DNA of 64,000 nt from Azadirachta indica (lineage: Eukaryota > Streptophyta > Magnoliopsida > Sapindales > Meliaceae). Every line of letters begins with the position of its first letter. The first letter of the stretch is position 1. The notes beneath the pieces are model-generated. The model was not told the origin of the DNA. It did no database searches and saw nothing but the letters and a program-made list of their open reading frames with translations. A program made the translations under genes and the position numbers. Where the stretch lies: contig CM040441.1 in NCBI GenBank assembly GCA_022749755.1, positions 10,541,475 through 10,605,474 of the forward strand, in the 5' to 3' direction. Of this stretch, positions 10,095-23,302 are shown piece after piece.

Positions 10095-12185
10095 TAATTA
10101 TGTTCTTTTTGTCAGCAATTTCTTTCATTTTACTATGTGTTGTGACCATTTCTCAGATGCCTATTAATTACTTATTGCTCATGTACTTGGAAAAAAAATA
10201 ATGTGGTAAAGATATAAAACTTTTTGTTGTTATTCTTTTAGTGGCATAGATTGAAGTTTAATTTTTTTTTAATTTCTATTTTTTGGGTGGTCACTGTGAT
10301 TTAATGTAATATCAATCTAGAAATGCTGCCACTTAATTGCATATCTTTCTGTTCTTTTGGGTACCAAGCCAGTTAAGTAAACTAAAAGGGAAATAGTTAA
10401 CTTGGTTTCTATGGGGCATTAGCATACAATTACAGCTAAGTTTTGCTTGTTTTTTATAGAAGAAAACGTGGACTAAAATCTCATATGCTGGTATACGTAT
10501 TCCTACTTTCCAATGCTTAGCTGAAATGTCTTCCGCTAATAGGTAGTCCATAAATGTTACTTTTTAGGAAAAAAAAAAAATCCTATCTACCATGCAGACT
10601 GAGTGAAACTGTATGCATTTTTAACCCTGGAAGATGAGACGTCACTCCTAAAGTGCAAGTTAGCACCAATCCTTCTGGGCAGCAAGACTAAAACCTCATC
10701 ATTTTCAGATAGGGTTAGTTTTATTATTTTACAGGTTCATAGCTTCTTCACCAGATTGAGTAATATTCTCAAAATTCTCTCTCTCACGATTGTGCTCAAT
10801 CAGAATTTGAATTTATTCTTTTTTTTTTTTATGAGTAATAAATTTGAGCATATTCTTACTAAGCAGTAACAGAGATAAAAATGAACAAAGTTTACTATCA
10901 GCAGAGGTAAGTTAATGTGGTCGACATAGAACCCAAACAACAAAGTAACCAAATATACTTTTGGGTTATGACTGATACTGCTCACACAACTCCGGCAATA
11001 CCTTTTCTTTTATTTTTTGGGGGGGCTGAATTCCGGTAAAACTTGAATAAAATTAAGAATGACCGCTTCCCTACAGTCTAGCTAAGCAATGTGAGCTACC
11101 TATAAAGCATCGTTGATCTACATCCCTTCCACAGATACAATCCTTAATTCACTCAAACAACCTTTTGTTCTTGGTTGGTTTCTTTTTCCTTTTCTTTTAT
11201 TTTAATGGCTACAAATTTTTCAACATATAGCGCCTAATGACATGAACACCTAAATCCCAATAACCCCCGCCAGAGGTTCTGTACTCAAGATGTCAACATG
11301 TAATTTTGTCGATCATATAGCATGCTTTCATGTTGCAGAAAAAGAAACCAAGCTGACATAAATTATTCGCCAAAAAAAGTAAAAACATTCATTGAATGTG
11401 GTGTTATTTAATTTCAAAATGAACACAAAAAGAGAAATATTTTTGCTTTCAGTTGGCAAGGAACCTGGTACATTGCAGCGCGCGGGCCGCCCCACCTTTG
11501 ACATAGGAAAGATGCTACAGCACTTGTAGCATATTCACAGTCCAGTTCTTTCCGCAGAATTGTTTGTAGGCCTCTTATATTGCCTTCCTACAGATACCAA
11601 ATAAGTGATTTTTCTTCCTTTTGTTTTGGAAGCAAAAAGAATCTGTAGATGGTCACGTCAAGGTCTAGGTGATTTCATAGCTCGCATAATCATCACATGG
11701 CCAATTAAACCCGGAGCACCAATTCCAGCCTACAAAAAATTTAAAAGCAACAGAAAAGTTGTACAATATCACCCACACGGGGAAGTTGCACGACTTTTGC
11801 GTTATATGGTTTCTAATTTCTATGGCTGCTTCTTGTCTCGTCATCATCTTCAATCACTGGATATTCTGCTTCTAAGCATTAACATGAACTATATTTTAAA
11901 ACTAAAATGTCCCACACAACCTTTGTCCTTCATTTAAACACAAACCACAATACGGTACAAGAAAACAAATTACATCCTCATTGAGAGGATAACGCCTTGT
12001 AAGATTCAACAAGGGCGCGCCTTTAATTACAAAGAGGCAATTCTTGTGTCTCTGTACCAGTGCCTCCCGTCATTTATTCATGATCTGGACAGAGCTTTTT
12101 AAACAATCCGGACCAGATACCGGATAAAAGCTCTTTAAAGTTTCTCCCAATCAAATGACATTACATTATGATACAGCAATTTTTC
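10095..12185. other. Convergent intergenic region / 3' UTRs
   Basis: Between the stop codons of two convergent genes. The first 250 bases are T-rich with AATAAT-type signals and probably hold the ATPase 3' UTR. The last 200 bases probably hold the sulfurylase 3' UTR (minus-strand AATAAA-like signal at about 12071-12076). A small perfect dyad, ATGCTACA-GCACT-TGTAGCAT, lies at 11512-11532. Short ORFs here have no recognisable domains and are not called. Confidence 0.5.
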
Positions 12186-15100
12186 TTAAACCGGAACGGC
12201 TTCAGGGACTCTGCCATTTTCAGCCAGAGTCAAACTGTCATAGTATTCCACCAACACTTTCCAGCCACCAGGGCACATAAATCCAGGAGGAGGATTCTCT
12301 TTGTTCTTCGCAAGTGTTCGCATCTGCAAAGAAAAAACAAGCAAGCCTTGTTTTAAATACAATATATAAAAAACATGAACAACACCTCTCTTTGGTTTGG
12401 TCTTTAAATTACTCTTATTAACTAATGGTCTATACTGAATTAGAGATGTATGGGAAGTGATTTTGTGAAAGAAAAAGATACCTTGGTGCCTGAAATGAAC
12501 AGGAAGTCCTGAGGCCTTGAGGGATCAAAGAAAGCCATCTTACCCTGTGTCTTATCATATGCCGCAACCTACAGCCACGTCAAATTAATTATCACCAGGA
12601 ATTTAATTACTTAAGCAGTGGTGCGCATAACCAACACGAAACATCTATAGCCAGATTCTTTATATATACCTTGAAAGGAAGGATGTTTAGCCGCTCTAGT
12701 CCAGGTGCCATGCTCAATACCTTCTTGCCATGGTCAGCATCATACAAATCTCTCTTCTCAACTGGATGACTCATTCCAGCTGGGTCCCTACCAACAATAT
12801 AAAAGTTGGCCCCAGCATTAATCCTAGCCTTAGCATGCCACTGCACCTCAGTTGGGCCAGCATAGTGCATGGGAGAGGGAAATATAGAAACCACAGTGGT
12901 CTCTGGATCAAGAACCCCATCTTCCAGCACCTGGAAACACATTAATATTATGAAAGAAAATTAGTATTCAGCTGAAGTAAGGCAACTGTATAGTATTTTT
13001 AGTAGCAGGAAAACTTCATCCTGGTCAACTCCAAGGCTTTCAAGTTGAAGGATAAACAATACTCGCTCTCATTAAAAGTCCAGTTCTCCTTCAATACCAA
13101 AGAATTCAAGTTCCCATATGGTTTTAGTTTCCCAAAGATGGAAAATATTTATTAAAAAATGAACAGAGTAGGGGAATACATTCAGGGTAAAGTGGAGTAT
13201 AAGACGTGTTAGCCTCTTCTGCATATGTATGATATTTGGAAAAAAAAACAATTTCAATCTCCCTTATTGCCTAAAATAGGTAATTCAATAATAACATATC
13301 CATATAGAGGGTAAAAGGTTCCATTATTAATCTATATACCTTTTCGTGTTGTTTCATTCGCCAACTAAGGGGAACATCGTCAGCCTTTGTGTAGCCTCCC
13401 AATGGATGTAGCAAGAGGATTGGGTTCTTGTAACCCATGTCCAGAAGCCGGCGACGAGTATCAGTCATCAATAGAGCATGACCATTGTGCACAGGATTCC
13501 TAAGCTGGAAAGCAAACACTGCATCAGCATTGCGCTTTGCAAATTCCTCACGAAGTTCTGCAGGTGACAATCGAAAACGATCAAGACCATCACGATACTT
13601 GATAGGTTCTATAACCTCCAAGTCACCTCCAATCAGCCAATTCCCAGCATTACTTATGGCCTCATCAACATAAGGTAGACCTGGGGCAGTTGTTCCCCAA
13701 GTTCTAGCTGTCCTTTCCTCTTTGGGATGCTTGTAGATTTCAATGCTGAAATAGACAGTGAATAAGAAACAACATTAGAATTGAAAATGAAACTGCTTGC
13801 AGACTAGTTAATAAATAACAAATTCTGTTCTGCGATTCATAAAATTTATCATAATGCTAATATTGACACAGGAGAAGCTGGTATTATTAGATGAACTTGC
13901 ACTTGCACGACTTAGTCTTGAGATCATTTTGGCATGCTTGTTAACAATGTTGAAATGTGTAATATAATATGGTCTGGTGATGACTGGAAGGTATTAATGA
14001 CTAGATGCATCAGAAAAGTTATATGATCTTCATTTTGAATAGTCAACTAGTCTTTCAAACATCATTCTTACGTCGTAAGTTCATAATTTCTAGAGATTTT
14101 TGCATGACGTCATAAGTCTAAACAAGAAAGCATAAGAAATTAGTTTTACGTCCTTGACGATTTAACCAGCAAATAAAACATAATTGACTAATTTCTAAAG
14201 AAGAATAATAATAGCAACAGCATGGAACAAAGTTTTAATGATTGGAGCAATTGAAAGTATTGAAACATATCCAGAAAGAAATTAATTTCACAGATCTCAA
14301 AACATCTGTTCACCACTATAATAATAAAAAATGTATCCATGTTAAAATCTACTAATGATAACAGTATGTGAACACTCACCAGACGATAAAGCTTATCACA
14401 CAACTAAATGAACAAGAAAACTTGGCATGGAAGACACAGCAGGAATGAAAATGACATCTACTATTCATTAATTTATTCATCCTTAATGATCCCAACTCTG
14501 GATAACTACTAGAACAGTTTGTCAAAGTGCAGCACAGCTTTTCTAACATACTGCAGCGAAAAGTAAATCAAATACAATAAAAGCCCAAAAACTAGGATTC
14601 AATTTCACACCCCAAAATCAAATACAATAAAATTAGTCATGCATAATGGGTATTTTCCGGGTACTATTATACATAAAAGTTATCCCAACAAAAGCGGCAC
14701 CTATCATTAATTGTCAATGTGATGAATAATTTTTGACCTTGTAGCATAAGGAATCACATGCCAGATGCTACAAACTTTGTGTTCCAACTTTGTGCGTGAA
14801 TGTTACTCCTAATATTCATCTTCACAAGTCACTGATTACAAGTTAAATTTATTTGTTTGCAATGTTTTTTTTTTTTTCTTTTGGAAGGGGGTGGTTTGAG
14901 AAAGGGTAAATTTTACCGTATAAAGCGGCTAATAAAAAGAAAACCATACACAAATAAATCCGAACCATCTAGTGACAATAGGCTTCAAAAATGCCGACAA
15001 GAACCGAGCGAAACAAAAGTGACGTGAAACTTACTCGCTCAAAATTGCGACAGGGTTATTGTCCGAGTCAACGAGAGCGACCCGGCTGGACTCACCAATC

Positions 15101-15534
15101 CGGTGCTTCTGCTCGTCGTCGATCGCCAAAACGATCGGCACGGACATGTTGACAACCGACCCGTCTTCAAGACGGAGCGAGTTGAAATGAAGAGTTTGGA
15201 GGAACTCGGATTCTCTCATGAATCCACGGAGCGGACTGGCCCACCCCTCGCTCAACACGTGTACCCATTGAAGATCAATCCTGGAAAGCTTGATCCTGGG
15301 CAACGTTATCGCCTCTCTCTTTTTAACATCCTTTAAAGAATTATCCACGAAGAGTTCTGCCAGTCTGCCGCCGTCAGGTTCGATCAGCCCGGCACGAGTC
15401 CGGAGCTTGAAATGGGCGGTTTTGAGCTTGAAGGAGAGAGTGACGGAGGGGGGAGCGAAATGGGAAATCTGGGATTTATTGATGGAACGAAAGGTAAGTG
15501 GGGTTTTGGTGAAGATGGTAGACATAGTTGCCAT
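12186..15534 (-). CDS. APS1-like: ATP sulfurylase (sulfate adenylyltransferase), plastid-targeted, five exons
   Basis: First enzyme of sulfate assimilation: ATP + sulfate to adenosine 5'-phosphosulfate + PPi. Exons by GT-AG borders: 15534-15035, 13745-13340, 12930-12670, 12568-12482, 12323-12186; total 1392 nt, 463 residues, the usual plant length. The exon 1/2 split codon restores ILSDIEIYKH. Residues 1 to about 48 are Ser/Thr/Lys-rich and lack acidic residues, like a chloroplast transit peptide. Key motifs: nucleotide-binding [10 protein letters not shown] (247-256, with the HNGH pair), [18 protein letters not shown] (349-355) and SGTKMR (415-420). Intron 1 is 1289 bp, the others 100-410 bp. 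Exon 1 carries a miR395-complementary site. No disabling change is visible. Confidence 0.95.
15187..15207 (-). promoter_or_regulatory. miR395 target site in ATP sulfurylase exon 1
   Basis: The 21-base segment encodes EFLQTLH (residues 110-116). Its plus-strand copy differs from the conserved plant miR395 sequence at only three places: positions 1 and 7 are mismatches and position 14 gives a G:U pair with the mRNA. ATP sulfurylase mRNAs are established miR395 targets induced in sulfate shortage, and this is the known location. Cleavage would be expected opposite miRNA positions 10-11, which pair perfectly. Confidence 0.85.
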
Positions 15535-17176
15535 TGTTAAACAGAGAGAGCGGCAAAGAGAACCCAGGGAAGAGTTGCCGAGTGACGGTTTCGTTAAATA
15601 ATGGAGGGCAAGGGTAGTTTTGGAATTCCGTGTATTCTTTTGGGGACAATCATCAAGTGAAAACTGAAGACACTGATGTGCCTGAGTTCTGTTTTCATAG
15701 AAATTGATTGGGTAAAACCGGAAACTGCCGGATTATTTGGGAGGATGAACCTGGACAACTTTGTTTTGGCGTTTCTTCCAATTTTTAATGCAATTCTGCA
15801 ATTTCGGAATTTTTTGCTTGAAATGCCCGAAGTGCCCCTGTCTTGGCTGTTCTCTATCCATGTTTTATTATTTTCTTCCGTGGAGTCGATTAAGGGACGA
15901 CAGACAATCTGTGAATAGCAATCTGTATCTTTTAATTTCTAAAATTAAGATATTATCCAGCAAAAAATGATAAAAACATATGATCTAATCAATAATATAA
16001 TACCAAATGGGCCAATATATATATATATATATATATATCATGATTTGAATCTTTGTCAAAAGTTAATTGATCTATAATTAGTTTAATGTGACCATTCTAA
16101 TAATATAATATATATCACACTAGCTATCTCACAAAGTCGCTGACTGATTTGATAATATTTTACAAAATTAAAAAAAAAAAACTCCCAAAACTAAAAATTG
16201 AAAATCAATTTTATATTTATAAGATTATTGCATCCATTTAAAAGTAATTGTTTAAACACAATATTTGATATTAATATGTAATAGTAGCTAAAAATTTTAA
16301 GATATATTTATGTTATATAAAAAAAATCAACATACATAGCCAATTATGAAATTTTAAAAGTGATACCAGAAATAGGAGAAAATATTTTTTTTATTTTTTA
16401 ATAATAATGTTTTAATTAGAGATCTACTAGCAGCAATACTTTGAATTTGGATAAATATATGTTTTTGTATAATTTAAAAGTTTATCTTTAAACAAGTTAT
16501 TTTTATTTTAAAAGTGCTTTGGATTTACTGAACGGTTATCTCATTTTATAATTTAAAATTTTACTCTTAAAATAGTTGTGAGGAAAAACAATTCTTCCTT
16601 TCTAATCATTAAAAATTTAGAATAAAATTCCCATAAAAAAAAAAATTGTAGGTGAGCTTTTATTGTTCAAACGAAAGAATCAGAAATTTTTTTTTTTTTT
16701 CCTAATCCTATTTTTTAAAAAGAAAAATAGCGTATACTAATTTTCTTTCAGGTATAGAAAACATTGGGCATTGGCTGAGAGGTCCATAACAAAAAGGGAG
16801 AAAAAAATTCAAAGTAGGGGCAATATAGTCTCTTCACACCAAAAAAATAATTTTATTTTCTTTTTATTTTTATCATTAATTTCGTGATTTAAATTAGCCG
16901 CCATCATTAAGAGAGTTAATATTTCTTGGTGGACAATGTGTGCACAAATGAAGTAACGATGCTCTTACATTCTACGAATCTTCGTGATTTTGAATTCAAA
17001 AAAAAAAAATGCAATGTTTTCATGGGATGGTGACCACTTTCTTAGTTATTGTCGGGCTCTACCATTTTCATTTTTATTTTCAAACTGAACATTCCCGGTT
17101 TCACGACCACATTCAAATTCCCATCTCAGTGCGTGCACCCGCGTTAAAGACCAACTTAAACTTGCCTTCTTTTATA
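15535..17176. other. Intergenic region upstream of ATP sulfurylase
   Basis: The first 150 bases hold the sulfurylase 5' leader and proximal promoter (minus strand). Beyond about 15950 the DNA is AT-rich, with homopolymer runs and an (AT)12 microsatellite at 16015-16038. No gene or recognisable element was found. Confidence 0.5.
16015..16038. repeat. (AT)n microsatellite
   Basis: Uninterrupted AT dinucleotides, about 12 units. Confidence 0.9.
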
Positions 17177-18626
17177 TGGGTAATTTTCATATACCTCCCA
17201 TAAGGTTTGCCAAATTAACACCTAGAGAGAATGTATGATGCAGTCCACACATGCCTCCTCTGTCAGTTAATAGAAATGCACTTTTCCGTTGGGTAAAATC
17301 CAATTTTAAATAAAAAGTCTAGTTTACCCTCGATTCAAGTTCATATAAAGCTGCAACTCTGAAATGTCTTGTCTAGTCAATAAAAATATGCAGAAAATAT
17401 GTCTTACAATTGTAACGATTATATGCTTCCTAGCTGAATATACATACCTTACAAGATTATCCAGTTTTGAATAAATATTTTATAAATCCATGCATGTTTG
17501 TTTAATTAATTAATTACAATCATTTTCTATATATATAGTGCATGCTCCGAGTGACTGATTACAAGTCTTACAGGGTTGGACGTTCCACTCATGTTTCTTG
17601 TGCATTTAATAAGTGTATATTAGAAGCATTAATTCATAGCTGATAAAATTAATCCTCCATTAATCAATAATTAATTTCATTTAAATTTTAATTACCAAAT
17701 TATTCAACAAACATTGATATATATATATATATATATAAAATCCTTTCAGCATTTTGATTTAAACCTTGCTTAATTAATTAGCTTAGCTTAGCCAGCTAGC
17801 TTATAATTAAGCAACAGTTAACTAAATCCATCTAATTAAGAAATATTTAAGCGACTCTTTTTAAGGGTTGTTTATGTATTTTTTTAAAAGTATTTTCAAT
17901 TATTCTCTTGAACATAATTTTTAAGTTAATTACATTTAATTTTTCTTAAAATAACTTTATTAATTATTATTAATTTTAAAAGTACATTAAGCATACGATT
18001 TTACTACTTTTTTTATTTTAAAATTTTATTTTTAACAAACAGTACTAACAACCAACTCATAATTTTTTTTTTCTTTTTTTAAAAACAGTGTTCAAAATTA
18101 ATATTAATTCTATAATTTTTCATAATATTGTTGTAGAAATTAAATTAAAGGATATTAATTCAACACAAGTTAAAGACAAGTTGTTTGAATTTTTTATTAA
18201 TTTCTGAAATTTTAAGTGGGATATGAATGTGATGCTGTGGAAGATAGTTCGTTTCACTTTCCTATAACTATATATAAAAATATTAGTGCACGGTGACCAA
18301 TGAAAATTTTGCAGCATACATTTTTTCTCTATAAAAGGTTTGCGAAAAGAGTCGTTGTTGTTATCATTGATATATTGCAGCAGCAATGGTGTGCGTAAGA
18401 AGTCAAAATTCAGACAAAATTGTGGGTAAGAAGTCAAATTCAGACAACATTGCACGTACGGCTATGTCCATGAGGAAATGTCTTCAATGCCCTTTTACCA
18501 AACGGAAAAGTTAACTTCCGTTAAATGTGAGGGGAAGTATGCGTGAATCATGTCATATATATATATATATATATTCTCTCTAAGTATAATTTGATAAACC
18601 TTAGGGGAGGTATGTGAAACTTCCCA
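17177..18626. mobile_element. Mutator-like TIR element (1450 bp) with perfect 9-bp TSD
   Basis: Long imperfect terminal inverted repeats of about 130 bp: 17177-17310 starts TGGGTAATTTTCATA and the reverse complement of about 18480-18626 starts TGGGAAGTTTCACATA. Both contain ACCTCCC, TAAGGTTT, AGAGAGAAT and TTTTCCGTT blocks in order. The 9-mer TCTTTTATA flanks both ends (17168-17176, 18627-18635). The interior is AT-rich with an (AT)n run at 17717-17736 and no transposase, so it is non-autonomous. The ACCTCCCC-type TIR resembles that of the element at 22266-23918. Confidence 0.85.
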
Positions 18627-19807
18627 TCTTTTATATATCTACCTTATTTTTTGTATTACCTGCTTCTTTATGTACCATTCGTCACTTATTTTTCTATTTT
18701 TTAAACAATTTTTTTTTTTTAAATTCTCAACTTACAGAATATATTTAATAAAATTAAAAATTATAATTAAAAATGTTGGAGATCACGATAAAAAATTTAA
18801 AAGAATTGAATGATACAACGTACATAGGAATGCAGCATACCTTAACTCACATTTTTAAAAGTAGGTCGGCTGCAGTAATACCAGGCGTCCGATTGAAAAA
18901 TTGTTTGTGGCTTAATTGATTTGTACCGTCTAATTTGCTGTAATAACACATGGGTCCCTCCGTTTTTATAAGTTTACGATTGATAATATAGTTTCTCAAA
19001 TAAATCTTATTTCCTAACGAAATAACTAAAATATCCTCACAATGATGATTTTTTAACCATCACAAAATAATGGTAACTTGATATGAAAGGGCATTTCAAT
19101 TATTTGAATAGAATTTTATAAATTATTTGATATAAAAATATTTATGGATAGGACCCCTGTGTTGATATTTTTTTTAAAATATATATATAGATATATATAT
19201 ATTATGTTGTTGTGGGTGGACCAACCAGGGTATTAAATTAGCAGGCATTGTGGAATATTTGTTGGATTCATTATATATCCACGTTAGAAAGTTTTAAAAA
19301 ACAACAAGACAAAACAAATGTTCACTGATATGTGCAAATACGCAACATGGCAATCTGAGACAATTAAATATTGATATAATTCACATAATCCCATTTCTAT
19401 TGTTATAATTTATTTCACAAGTATCTTGAGTAGGATAATATATAAATTTTGATGAATTAAATTTCGTTCACAATTAAATTAAAATAGAATTTAATTTACA
19501 AACAAAATTAATAATCTTTCTGTAATTTTTTGTTTTATATAATTTTTAATAATTTAAAGATAAATTTTATCTTTGGATGTGTGTATGCAAGAATGGTATT
19601 GTAAGATTTCAAGTTTTATTGAATAAATTTTTTCTAGCTTTCCTTGTGTAGTAAGCTATAAATAAGATGAATATCATATTCATTTGAGTGCTTACAAAAC
19701 ATTTAGATAATTTAACCATTAAATGGTTTAATAACAAGCAAATTTCGCCATTAGCTTTTGTAAATGGTTTAAATTAATTTAGAAAAGCAATTTAAACGCA
19801 ACACTAA

Positions 19808-20215
19808 TTGCCCGTTTGATTTAGCTTCTTAATTGGTCCAAAAAGCTTTTAATGATAAAAGTCCTTTTTGTTTGGTTAGCATTGAAAAATAACTTTTATG
19901 AATTAAAAAAGTTATTTCTTTTTTATTAGAAGAAATATAAATTTTAAACTTTTATTAGTAGAGTTTTTTTAACTTTTTTAAAAGATAAAATTGTTTAAAA
20001 TACTCTCACTGTATTTAAAAATTTTATATTATTTCTTCTAAATAAAACATTAAAAATTTGTTTATTAAAATAATTACTCAACTTTTTCTAAAAATTTTTT
20101 ATGACAATCAAATGATTAACAAATTTTTATTAAAAACTCTATTTATAAAAATTTTATATATAAAAGATCTAATCGAAAAAAAAACACTATCTCAAAATTT
20201 ATACTAAACAGACAC
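19808..20215 (+). repeat. AT-rich MITE-like repeat, family R1, copy 2
   Basis: Same orientation and similar along its length to 4762-5183. The left end reads GCCCGTTTGATTTAG and the right end ATACTAAACAGAC, an imperfect inverted pair. No coding potential. Confidence 0.6.
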
Positions 20216-20330
20216 GCTTTGTACTAATAGTCATAGTAAATGGTTGATGTTTTGAAAATGCGATTTTCACCCAATCTATTTTTTTTAAAAAAAAATAAAG
20301 AGATTAACTTAAAAAAATAATGAAGACTTA

Positions 20331-20570
20331 GAGTTGTTTGTTTTTCTAGATAAAATCTGAATATAATTATTTAGATATCTCAAAGTTATTTATTTTTTAA
20401 TTTATATATGAATATTTATTAAAAATATATGAATATAATTAAATTAAAAATTTTGACTTAAATATGAATAAATGTCTAAATAATTTTAATATTTTATTTT
20501 TAAAAATATCCATATTTTATTAATTTATTTATTAATAAAATTAAAATTCTACTTAAGTATTTTCAGCATA
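20331..20570 (+). repeat. AT-rich dispersed repeat, family R2, copy 2
   Basis: Reverse-complement partner of 4411-4627, sharing TCTGAATATAATTATTTAGA and GACTTAAATATGAATAAA-like blocks. Possibly the left part of a larger TIR element ending near 21045. Confidence 0.6.
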
Positions 20571-21952
20571 TCTTTGCTCAATGGTGGGTCCCTCTACTTG
20601 TCTTCTCAATCATTCTTATTTTATATTTTAATTATTATAATAAATTTGTATATTTACATAATTACAATTATATTACAATATAACTTATTATTTTTATTTA
20701 TTTTTTATTAATCCTTATATCATTGATTAGAAATTATTTTTTTAAAAAAATATCACATATCAAACAAATAAATAATGTACATACTAATATAATTTATTAA
20801 TTTTTTATTTATTATTGTCTTAATATAATTAAAATTATTATAAATATAAGTTTATTATTTAAAAGGGTATATATGTTAAAATATTAATTTTCAAAATTTT
20901 ATTTTGTCAAAACAAATAACTTCATATTTATTTTCACATGTTTTAAAATAAAAAATAAATATATCATTCAAATTTAAATTTCAATTAAATTCATATTTCA
21001 GTTATGTTCAGAGTTCAAATAAATGAAAAAAACAAACGCTTTTTATTTGACAATAATCATTTCGAATTCGAATAATAATAAAATGTAGAATTTTGAATTC
21101 AAATAATGATAGGAGGTAAATGTCAATTTTTTAAAAAAAATACTAATTTAAAAAATAAAAATTATTTCTAATAGAATTTTTTTTATTTATTTTATGTATT
21201 CTAAATTAATTTAAACCAGATATTTAGAATTGACTTATAAATCGATGTATATACATTTCTAATAAATTTAAAAGAGAAGAATGTTTATTACCCTCTGCTT
21301 TTTAAATTAATGTTCTATTATTCTCTTATATTTTTTTTAATATTCCATTACCTTCTTTTTTTTTTTTCGACTTTACCTCTTCAATTTAATTAATTTATAA
21401 AATAATAAAATCAAAAATATATAAAATATTAAAAGATAAAATCAGAACTCAGTAATAAAATATAAAAAAAAAAAATATCATGAGTAATAAAATATTAAGT
21501 TAAAATGAATGGAGTAAGAAGTATTCTCCAATTTAAAAGAATTACGGTAACATTTGAAACTGACTTGTATTAATTTATTACAGTATTTATAAAAAATTCA
21601 AAATTTTTAAATGTCGACAGAATAAAAGGTTAAATAAAAACTTTATATTGAAAATAAATAAATAAAAATTATGGAAATCTTTTATATGGCCCCCACCACG
21701 CATAGCCCCGACCCGACGCGACGCTTGTGTGTGCCAATGGACGTAAATGTGCAGTGGTGAATGGTGATACATCCAGCCATCCATCCACATTAAACACGTG
21801 CGTGCATACTAAAAGTAGTGATCAGCTAAAACGCTGCGCTCAGTCAATCATTGAGAAGTAAACCGTGGGCCATGCCTTGGTCATCATATGATCAGATCAT
21901 ATGTATAAATTTGAAGCAATGAGGTTCAACGTTATTGCGCGTACGTTTATTT

Positions 21953-21956
<4 letters not shown>

Positions 21957-21990
<34 letters not shown>
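21957..21990. repeat. (AAT)n microsatellite
   Basis: About eleven uninterrupted trinucleotide units. Confidence 0.9.
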
Positions 21991-21991
<1 letters not shown>

Positions 21992-22562
21992 TTTTTCTGT
22001 TTTTTCCTATATATATTTGCTCATACATTTGACAATTGTTATTTAATGCAAAAAATTTTGAATAGAGAAATGCTTCCCCAAGTCAGCTAATATTTTATAT
22101 TTATCATTATAGACTTTCATGTATATCCATAAAAGATAAAAGACCTTAAAAAAAAAAAAAGTTGGTGTTTACTTTGTGAAATTTAAAGTTTTAAGTTCAC
22201 AAACAGAAGTAATTATATAGGATATATAACCAAAAATTATATTCTTTATAAATATGGATAAATATGGAGAATTAACACATATTTTTTCTAAAGTTTGAAA
22301 AAGTAACACCTACAAAGAAATTATGAGAAAGGAAACACATATCTCTCCTACGCTATCCTAATCCATCCATTTTCAATGAAAATACTTATTTATTTTTCAT
22401 TTACTATTTTTTGATTTGTTAAATAAAGACAAAAATTAAACTAAATACTTATTATATTTTTAAAATAAGCCCACATTGTCCCAATTAGAAGTAATTCCTA
22501 TCATTATTTAATAAAATTAAACCAAACTCTTCTTGTAGATAGAAGAGCTTTGCCTTCATTTC

Positions 22563-22832
22563 TTAATACTTAGGCTTGTAAGATTCACAAGAGCTACCTC
22601 TTGATCCACCTTCACAATCAATTTGGTTTGAATTATAAAATATAGTTGATGAGACACCTGAACTATTATTGCCCTTGCCTTTAACCTCTCTATCAAATAC
22701 ATTATTAATAGCATCAGCTTCTGTTGAAACCGAATTGAAAGCTAAAAAAGTAACTCGATCTCTAGAGACTTTCTTAGATACATTGCTTATTTTAGAAAGT
22801 TTTGATCTAGTTAAATTACAAGATTCATCCAA
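22563..22832 (-). pseudogene. Unrecognised coding-like fragment inside the long-TIR element
   Basis: A stop-free stretch of about 90 codons, Ser/Asn/Lys-rich (contains SKLSKISNVSKKVSRD and NNVFDREVKGKGNN). There is no in-frame ATG at its start; the open frame extends further upstream with FESQPKSSW before any stop. I do not recognise it. It could be a captured exon or chance; its place inside a TIR element is the main reason to record it. Confidence 0.3.
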
Positions 22833-23302
22833 GAGCTCTTGGGTTGGCTTTCAAAATCTAGAGCTGTCTTCAATTAAATGCATTAACAAATGACAGTAAT
22901 ACCTAATTAACAAAATTCCATGATTCAAGATTACTAAGCTCTCTAATAGAATACCAAGCAATGTTGACAATGGCCGAACATCAACAACTCCTAAACAAAG
23001 CACAAATAAGCAAGATAGTTACCCCGGTCACCTCATCTCATTCAAATCCTTAATCAACATTTCATGAAATAGACTCAAGACTTTATTATGCCTTATGATC
23101 TACATAAAGCAATAAATCACTGAGTTCCAAGAAACAACACTTCTCTCTCTCACTTGCCTATATTAAAACATCATCATTCTCAAAGAATCCATAAATCAAC
23201 TAATTCCACACTATGGCATCCTTATGACACCTTCATAGCATTCTCTATGTCACAGTAAGTCATGTATCACTTAGCAACCCTAATTCTTATTACTCCAAAA
23301 CC

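Larger units (their letters stand above)
18636..22265. other. AT-rich intergenic DNA with dispersed repeats
   Basis: 3.6 kb without a supportable gene. It holds R1 copy 2 (19808-20215), R2 copy 2 (20331-20570), a TA-rich run near 19180-19203 and an (AAT)n microsatellite (21957-21990). The R2 copy may belong to a larger element: GTTGTTTGTTTTT at 20333 is mirrored by AAAAAAACAAACGC near 21028-21041, which would enclose about 700 bp. A GC-richer patch at 21690-21800 was examined and has no recognisable coding content. Confidence 0.5.

Noticed and set aside
11512..11532. Perfect 8-bp hairpin as terminator or microRNA precursor
   Set aside because: The stem is too short for a pre-miRNA, there is no T-run logic in plants and the surrounding sequence does not extend the fold.
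11605..11937. 110-codon open frame between the two host genes
   Set aside because: No domain, no codon-usage signal, lies in the convergent intergenic stretch and overlaps an equally open antisense frame.
15103..15601. Open frames on the plus strand across ATP sulfurylase exon 1
   Set aside because: Antisense shadows of the real exon.
18120..18455. 111-codon minus-strand frame inside the second Mutator-like element
   Set aside because: Low-complexity composition and no similarity to a transposase; expected by chance in AT-rich DNA.
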